Positions 59,154 through 64,000 of a DNA stretch of 64,000 nt are shown in pieces. The DNA is from JAGWBJ01 sp964291465. GTDB lineage: Bacteria > Chloroflexota > Dehalococcoidia > Lucifugimonadales > JAGWBF01. Each line of letters starts with the position of its first letter. Positions within the stretch are counted from its first letter, which is position 1. The stretch is from positions 1-64,000 of the forward strand of contig OZ219937.1 in NCBI GenBank assembly GCA_964291465.2, in the 5' to 3' direction. The position numbers were made by a program, and so were the translations under genes. The notes beneath the pieces are model-generated. The model saw only the letters and a list, made by a program, of their open reading frames with translations, ran no database searches and was not told the DNA's origin.

Positions 59154-60046
59154 CCCTCTACACCGGGGGCGCCCACCTTCTCCACCACGGTTTTGGGAGA
59201 TATGATGTGCTTTTGCAGCCCCAGGTCCAGTGGGTCCAGGCCCATGGCAAGGCCGATGAGCTGGGGCAGGTGGAGGATGGGGAGGTCTATGCCCCGCCGG
59301 GTCTGGGCCATGGCCTTGGGCTGGTAGCCGTCCAGGTTCAGGTGGCAGAGGGGGCACGGGGTCACCATCGCGTCGGCCCCCAGATCGGCGGCCTCGGAGG
59401 TGTGCTTGCCCACCATCGCCACCGAGTTCCGCTCGTTGATCGTCAGGATGGGGAATCCGCAGCACCGGGTCTTTCCAGGGAAGTCCACCACCTGGCCCCC
59501 GAGGGTGGCGATCACCGTCTCCAGGGAGGTCTGCCGTTGGGGATTCTCGTCGAAGCCCAGGGCGTCGCTGGGCCGGATGATGTAGCACCCGTAGAAGGGG
59601 GCGACCCGCAGGTGGGTCAGGGGCGTGGTGACCAGTGAGCCCAGCTTCTCCACTCCCACGTCCTCGACTATCACCCACAGCAGGTGCTTGATCACCGCCG
59701 TGCCCTTGTACTCCAGGCCCTCCTCGGACAGGTGCTCGTTCACCGTGGCCAGATAGCCGGCGTCGTCGGTGAGGCGTTTGTTGGCCTGGCTCATCACGCC
59801 CTGGCACGTGCTGCATATGGTCATGATGGGAAGGCCCAGGCGCTCGGCCATGGCGAAGGTCCGGGCGTTGAGCACGTCGCCCAGGAGCTGGTTCTTCTCC
59901 TGGAGGACCCCGGCGCCGGTGCACGACGCGCCCGTTAGCTCCACCAGCTCGATGTCCAGCTTGTCACAGACCGCCATCGCGGCGGGGTAGAGCTCGGGGC
60001 ATCCCCCTCTTGAGACGCATCCCGGGAAGAAAGCATACTTGGGCAT
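59072..60046 (-). CDS. sdhE: HdrB-like membrane anchor of succinate dehydrogenase (SdhE type)
   Basis: 324 residues from ATG 60046. Two CCG-type cysteine motifs are visible: GCVSRGGC..GASCTGAG..CSTCQG and GCYIIRPS..RCCGFP..CPLCHLN. Such proteins replace the haem anchors in non-classical (type E) SQR/fumarate reductases and are related to heterodisulfide reductase HdrB. It follows sdhB by 56 nt. The last 25 or so residues run antisense to the end of the Mo-enzyme gene, and may be read-through after loss of an earlier stop. No classical sdhC or sdhD was seen. Confidence 0.9.
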   Translation of the reverse strand: MPKYAFFPGCVSRGGCPELYPAAMAVCDKLDIELVELTGASCTGAGVLQEKNQLLGDVLNARTFAMAERLGLPIMTICSTCQGVMSQANKRLTDDAGYLATVNEHLSEEGLEYKGTAVIKHLLWVIVEDVGVEKLGSLVTTPLTHLRVAPFYGCYIIRPSDALGFDENPQRQTSLETVIATLGGQVVDFPGKTRCCGFPILTINERNSVAMVGKHTSEAADLGADAMVTPCPLCHLNLDGYQPKAMAQTRRGIDLPILHLPQLIGLAMGLDPLDLGLQKHIISPKTVVEKVGAPGVEGQVRGRGGCHHLPVSFTSTAVTHLTQS

Positions 60047-60102
60047 CGGATTCCTCTCCTCTTTGACTACTACCGGCGGCCGGGACGGCGCACGCGGGCC
60101 CC

Positions 60103-61056
60103 CTAGCCCAGGTGTCCCAACCTCCTGAAGATGCGGCGGACGTTCTGAACGTTGGGGAGCATCGTGTGCAGCACCGGCGGCATCTTCCCCCGAAGCAGGG
60201 CCCGGAGCCCCACCGGCGCCATGCTGATCATGGCCGGCAGGTTGAAGACGCCGAAGGTCCTGAGGGGCAGCTTCAGCTCGTCCAACCAGCCGCTGTGCCC
60301 CACGATGTCCACGAATGCGTCGGTGTGGCGGGCGCCGGTGTTGTCGTCGTACCCGGCGCGGATGGCCCGGTCCCTCAGGGCCATGATGCGGTCCATGGGC
60401 GCCACTCCCTTGGGGCACACCTCGACGCATTCGTAGCACCGGGTGCAGTCCCAGATGCCCGTCTCCTGGCTCAGGCCGCCCAGACGGTAGCTGTCCTCGC
60501 CGTCCCGGGGGTCTGCGACGAACCTGTACGCCTTGGCCAGGGCGGCGGGCCCCAGGAAATTGGGGTCCACCTCCAGCACCGTGCAGTCGGAGACGCAGGC
60601 CCCGCACATGATGCAGTCCATTACCCCGGCCAGGTGCAGCATGTCCTCGTTGGGCGCCAGGTACTCCCCCTCGGGCTCCGGGCCCTTGGGCTGCAGCCAC
60701 GGCTCCACCGCCTTCACCTTGTCCCAGAAGGGAGTCATGTCCACCACCAGGTCCTTGACCACGGGCATCACCCCCGCGGGCTCGATGGTGATGTCCTCCC
60801 CCTCGGGGGAGATCTGGGTCACCCGGGTCTTGCAGGCAAGGGCGGCGTGGCCGTTGACCCGCATGGCGCACGAGCCGCATATGGCGCTGCGGCAGGAGCA
60901 CCTGAGGGACAGGGTGCCGTCCATGTCCTCGCGGATGTTGATGAGCGCGTCCAAGACGGTGGTATACTGGTCCACCTCGACCTGGTAGTCGGCCCAGTAG
61001 GACTCTGGGGTCTCGTCCTCGGGACCGTATCGCTTTATCTTGAACTTGACTTCCAT
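60103..61056 (-). CDS. sdhB: Succinate dehydrogenase/fumarate reductase iron-sulfur subunit
   Basis: 317 residues from ATG 61056, which overlaps the sdhA stop as TGATG. The 2Fe-2S domain reads RCSCRSAICGSCAMRVNG with AALAC. The 3Fe/4Fe cluster sites read CIMCGACVSDC and CTRCYECVEVCPKG. The C-terminus has about 70 extra residues after the last cluster motif (GHSGWLDELKLPLRTFGVFNLP onward). It relays electrons from FAD to the CCG anchor. Confidence 0.95.
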   Translation of the reverse strand: MEVKFKIKRYGPEDETPESYWADYQVEVDQYTTVLDALINIREDMDGTLSLRCSCRSAICGSCAMRVNGHAALACKTRVTQISPEGEDITIEPAGVMPVVKDLVVDMTPFWDKVKAVEPWLQPKGPEPEGEYLAPNEDMLHLAGVMDCIMCGACVSDCTVLEVDPNFLGPAALAKAYRFVADPRDGEDSYRLGGLSQETGIWDCTRCYECVEVCPKGVAPMDRIMALRDRAIRAGYDDNTGARHTDAFVDIVGHSGWLDELKLPLRTFGVFNLPAMISMAPVGLRALLRGKMPPVLHTMLPNVQNVRRIFRRLGHLG

Positions 61057-62735
61057 CAGTACTTCCTCTCCTCGGGCGTCCACTGGGTTATCACCACGGG
61101 AAGGTGGGAGACATGGGGCCCCTCGTCAGAGTGGGAGACCAGCACGTGCTTCAGCCAGTTCTCGTCGTCCCTCTCGGTAAAGTCGGTGCGGGAGTGGGCG
61201 CCGCGGCTGTCCTTCCGCTCCAGGCCGCTGAGCACGATGGCCTCGGCGCAGTCCAGCATGAACCCCAGCTCCAGGGCGAAGATCAGGTCCGTGTTGAAGA
61301 CGCTGCCCTTGTCCTCTACGGGCACCGAGGCGTACCGCTCCTTCAGCTTGCGGACTTCAGCCAGGGCCGCGGTCATTCCCTCCTCGTTGCGGTACACGCC
61401 CAGGTGCCGGTCCATGGTCACGCCCATGTCCCGGCGCACCGATGCCACCCGGTCGCCGTTGGCGGGCCGGTCCAGCACGCCGCGGAGCCTGGCCTCCTCT
61501 TCGGCGACCAGCGCCCTTATGTCCAGGTCCCGGTACCCCTTCTCCGAGGCGACTGCGGCGGCGTGGTTTCCCGCCCGGTGGCCGAAGACGATGGTGTCCA
61601 GCAGCGAGTTGGCCCCCAGCCGGTTCCCGCCGTGGACGCTGACGCAGGCGCACTCCCCGGCGGCGTACAGCCCCGGCACCCTGGTGAGGCCGTCCACGTC
61701 CGTCTTGATGCCGCCCATGATGTAGTGCATGCCCGGCGTGATGGGGATCGGCTCCTTGGTTATGTCCACTCCCACCAGGTCCAGGCCGATGTCGTATATC
61801 TGGGAAAGCTTCTCCCGTATCACCTGCTCGCCCAGGTGGCGGCAGTCCAGCAGCACGCACCCGTCGACGCCGTTGCCCTCGGCGATCTCGGTGGCCTCGG
61901 AGCGGGAGACCACGTCCCTGGAGGCCAGCTCCATCATGTTGGGGGCGTACCTCTCCATGAACCGGTCGCCGTGGCGGTTCAGCAGGTAGGCGCCCTCGCC
62001 CCTGGCGCCCTCGGTGATGAGGACGCCGCTGCCCTTCAGGGTGGTGGGATGGTACTGGACCATCTCCATGTCCATGAGCAGCGCCCCGGCGTTGTAGGCC
62101 AGGGCCATGCCGTCCCCCGTAACGATGAGGGCGTTGGTGCTCGGCTCGTAGGCCCTGCCCACGCCGCCCGTGGCCAGGATAACCGTCTTGGCCCGGATGA
62201 CGTAGAGGCGGCCGGTGCGTATCTCCATCGCCACCACGCCGCAGCACTCGCCGTCCTCCAGGACGAGCCTGGTGACGAACCACTCCTCGTAGCTGGCGAC
62301 CTGGGACTTCATGAGCTGCTCGTGGAGCACATGGAGCATGGCCTGGCCCGTGAAGTCGGCGACGAAGAAGGTCCTGGCCCGGCGCTGGCCCCCGAAGGAC
62401 CTGGTGCCCAGCCGCCCTTCGTCGTCCCGGTTGAAGATCACCCCCATGTGCTCCATGGAGATGAGCTCCTCGCCGGCGACCTTGCACATCAGCTCGATGG
62501 CGTCCTGGTCCCCCAGGTAGTCGCTGCCCTTGACCGTGTCGAAGGCGTGCTCCTCCCAGCTATCGCCCCGGTCCACCAGGGCGGCGTTGATGCCCCCCTG
62601 GGCGGCGTTGGAGTGGCTCCTCACCGGGTACACCTTGGATATGATCCCGACGTCGGCGCCCGACTGGGCGGCGGCCAGGGCGGCCCTCATGCCCGCCAGG
62701 CCCGCGCCAATCACCAGTACGTCGTGTTCAAGCAT
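61056..62735 (-). CDS. sdhA: Succinate dehydrogenase/fumarate reductase flavoprotein subunit
   Basis: 559 residues. The FAD motif is VIGAGLAGMRAALAAA and the covalent-flavin region reads VRSHSNAAQGGINAAL. Substrate-site blocks are FGGQRRARTFFVADFTGQ, MVQYHPTTLKGSGVLITEGARGEGAYL and the C-terminal RKDSRGAHSRTDFTERDD. The His of the SHSNAAQGG motif is the usual FAD attachment site. It starts at ATG 62735, 24 nt after the Nudix gene, within a nadK-Nudix-sdhABE run. Confidence 0.96.
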   Translation of the reverse strand: MLEHDVLVIGAGLAGMRAALAAAQSGADVGIISKVYPVRSHSNAAQGGINAALVDRGDSWEEHAFDTVKGSDYLGDQDAIELMCKVAGEELISMEHMGVIFNRDDEGRLGTRSFGGQRRARTFFVADFTGQAMLHVLHEQLMKSQVASYEEWFVTRLVLEDGECCGVVAMEIRTGRLYVIRAKTVILATGGVGRAYEPSTNALIVTGDGMALAYNAGALLMDMEMVQYHPTTLKGSGVLITEGARGEGAYLLNRHGDRFMERYAPNMMELASRDVVSRSEATEIAEGNGVDGCVLLDCRHLGEQVIREKLSQIYDIGLDLVGVDITKEPIPITPGMHYIMGGIKTDVDGLTRVPGLYAAGECACVSVHGGNRLGANSLLDTIVFGHRAGNHAAAVASEKGYRDLDIRALVAEEEARLRGVLDRPANGDRVASVRRDMGVTMDRHLGVYRNEEGMTAALAEVRKLKERYASVPVEDKGSVFNTDLIFALELGFMLDCAEAIVLSGLERKDSRGAHSRTDFTERDDENWLKHVLVSHSDEGPHVSHLPVVITQWTPEERKY

Positions 62736-62759
62736 GGGCTTCTCCTTGGATTCAAGAGG

Positions 62760-63301
62760 CTATTGGCGGTCCAGGACCAGCAGGAGCGACGCGATGCTCT
62801 TGGCGTCCCTGATCTCGCCCCGGCGTATCAGGTCGGGCGCGCCGCTCAAGGGCACTCTCACCACCTCGATGTTCTCGTCCTCGTCCGGGCTGAGGGCCCC
62901 CGGCCGGAGGCCCCTGGCCACGTAGGCATGCATCAGCTCGGTGCAGAAACCGGGGGTCGTCCAGAAGCTGCACAGGTGCGCCAGCTCCCCGGCCACGTAC
63001 CCAGTCTCCTCCCGGAGCTCCCGTTGGGCCGCGTCCTGCGGGCTCTCCCCGGGGTCCATCCCCCCCGCGGGCACCTCCAGAAGGGTCTCCTCCACGGGCT
63101 TCCTGTACTGCCGCACCATCACCACGTTGCCGTCGTCGTCCAGCGGGACGACGCACACGCAGGGGACGTGCTCGACTATCTCCCTGGTGCCAGCCTTCCC
63201 TGGGGCAGGCTTACGGTGTCCACGCGCAGGTTCACGATCTTGCCTTCGTAAGCAACCCGGCTGTCAACTGACGGCTCGTCTTGTGGAGAGGAGTTGCGCA
63301 A
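62760..63301 (-). CDS. ADP-ribose pyrophosphatase-like Nudix hydrolase, frameshifted
   Basis: About 180 residues once one indel is allowed. The intact part begins near 63158 (MCVVPLDDDGNVVMVRQYRKPVEETLLEVPAGG) and carries the Nudix box GGMDPGESPQDAAQRELREETGYV. Upstream in another frame lies SRVAYEGKIVNLRVDTVSLPQGR, the usual N-terminus of this group, from TTG 63301, 2 nt after the nadK stop. One indel near 63172 joins them. It probably hydrolyses ADP-ribose or related sugar nucleotides. It is transcribed with nadK and sdhA. Confidence 0.82.
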
Positions 63302-63303
63302 GG

Positions 63304-64000
63304 CTAGTACTGTATGGCCCTCGTGCTGCTCTGGCCGCCGCCGAACCCCAGGCGCCTGGTGAGGGTCTCGTAGTAGTGGGTGGCCGGGTGGGCCCGGAGA
63401 AACAGCGCCCTCAGGTGGCTCTGCTGCACCAGCACGCCGTCTCCCGCCAGCAGCTCCCTGTCCTGGAACCCGTCCACGCTGAGCATGGCCTGGTGGTCCG
63501 TGTCCACCTCCAGCTCCACCACCGAGGAGCCGGGCAGCACCAGCGCCGGGGCCATCCCCACGTGGGGCGCCACGGACTTGAGTATGATGTCGGTGGCATG
63601 GGGGGCCAGGATCGGTCCGCCGACGGCCAGGTTGTACCCCGTGCTGCCCGTGGCGGTGGACACGATCACGGCGTCGGCCCGGAAGTCCGTCAGGTGGGCC
63701 CCGTCTATGGCAGTGCGCACCTGCACGACCCGGGAGGTGGCGCCCCTGCCCACGACGGCGTCGTTCAGGGCATGGTACACCCCGTTGGATGCCCCGGCCC
63801 CGTTCGTCCTTCCCGCCCGTGCGACTTCGACCCTCAGCATGGACCGTCCCTCGACCCTTGCCGTCCCCTCCAGGTAGCTGGGGACCGAGTCCAGCGCCTC
63901 GTCGGCCTCCAGCTCCGTCATGAACCCCAGGCGCCCCATGTTGACCCCGAGGATGGGTATTTCGTTGGGCGCCGTGACGGTGGCCGCGCGGATGATGGTC
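63304..64000 (-). CDS. nadK: NAD kinase, 5'-truncated by the window edge
   Basis: It phosphorylates NAD to NADP. The visible part runs from TIIRAATVTAPNEIPILGVNMGRLGFMTE to RAIQY. The core motif STATGSTGYNLAVGGPILAPHA and NDAVV are diagnostic; the GGDGT motif is beyond the window edge. The adjacent Nudix gene follows by 2 nt. Confidence 0.93.
   Translation of the reverse strand, partial: TIIRAATVTAPNEIPILGVNMGRLGFMTELEADEALDSVPSYLEGTARVEGRSMLRVEVARAGRTNGAGASNGVYHALNDAVVGRGATSRVVQVRTAIDGAHLTDFRADAVIVSTATGSTGYNLAVGGPILAPHATDIILKSVAPHVGMAPALVLPGSSVVELEVDTDHQAMLSVDGFQDRELLAGDGVLVQQSHLRALFLRAHPATHYYETLTRRLGFGGGQSSTRAIQY

Noticed and set aside
61104..63251. 715-residue ORF antisense to sdhA
   Set aside because: Shadow frame opposite a complete sdhA, with no recognisable domain.
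1..64000. CRISPR array, tRNA, rRNA, insertion sequence or prophage
   Set aside because: No regularly spaced repeats with unique spacers, no tRNA cloverleaf or rRNA sequence, and no transposase, integrase or phage gene was recognised. Detection of tRNAs by eye is imperfect.

Overview
The window is GC-rich, gene-dense bacterial chromosome. It is most likely from an uncultured Chloroflexota lineage close to Dehalococcoidia or SAR202. That placement is an inference from gene content: LLM flavin oxidoreductase, xanthine-dehydrogenase-type molybdoenzyme, NIPSNAP, FAH, SirB1, an HdrB-like succinate dehydrogenase anchor, and the truA-rplM-rpsI tail on the ribosomal cluster. No rRNA or tRNA gene was seen, so taxonomy is not proven. 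Neighbouring genes often overlap as ATGA, TGATG or TTGA, and intergenic spaces are short.

Layout. 1-3.2 kb (+): a badly frameshifted adenylylsulfate reductase alpha gene (aprA), then a frameshifted ECF sigma / zinc-finger anti-sigma pair. 3.2-7.0 kb (-): a three-subunit xanthine dehydrogenase/CO dehydrogenase-family operon (FAD, 2Fe-2S, Mo subunits) with several frameshifts and a good upstream promoter. 7.1-11.3 kb (+): LLM flavin oxidoreductase, SDR, O-methyltransferase and beta-lactamase-fold hydrolase. 11.4-12.2 kb (-): SirB1-type protein. 12.3-33.5 kb (-): a continuous str-S10-spc-alpha superoperon running rpsL to rpsI, with secY, adk, map, infA, rpoA and truA but no tuf between fusA and rpsJ. 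A TTGACA-17-TAAAGT promoter lies just upstream of rpsL.

34-40.3 kb (-): coaE, a NorQ/CbbQ-type AAA ATPase, a Nudix hydrolase and a 1107-residue NorD-like VWA protein in tight linkage, plus rimI. 40.5-47.6 kb: mixed catabolic and housekeeping genes, including an amidase with an AtzG-like small partner, a cyclophilin lipoprotein, and a zinc-ribbon gene with a clear promoter and tandem operator-like palindromes. 47.6-50.0 kb (-): a FIST-domain protein paired with a periplasmic-binding-fold protein that has no signal peptide. 50.3-57 kb (+): a YyaL/SSP411-type thioredoxin-domain protein, isocitrate and malate dehydrogenases, an Asp/Glu-racemase-superfamily protein, a class III aminotransferase and a lower-GC DUF4268-type nuclease-like gene beside palindromic repeats. 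58.1-59.2 kb: a membrane-anchored sulfite-oxidase-family protein (frameshifted). 59.1-64 kb (-): nadK, Nudix, sdhA, sdhB and an HdrB-like sdhE. With icd and mdh, the window holds three TCA-cycle activities.

Sequence quality matters here. Frameshifts cluster in the first 8 kb and recur in rplR (an essential gene, at a G homopolymer), the Mo-enzyme and one Nudix gene. This fits indel errors better than gene decay. The most unusual biological features are a roughly 160-residue acidic tail on ribosomal protein uS17, an N-terminal extension on uL5, 17-20 bp tandem duplications at three intercistronic junctions of the ribosomal operon, the NorQ-Nudix-NorD cluster without a target enzyme, and the FIST / cytosolic binding-protein pair.
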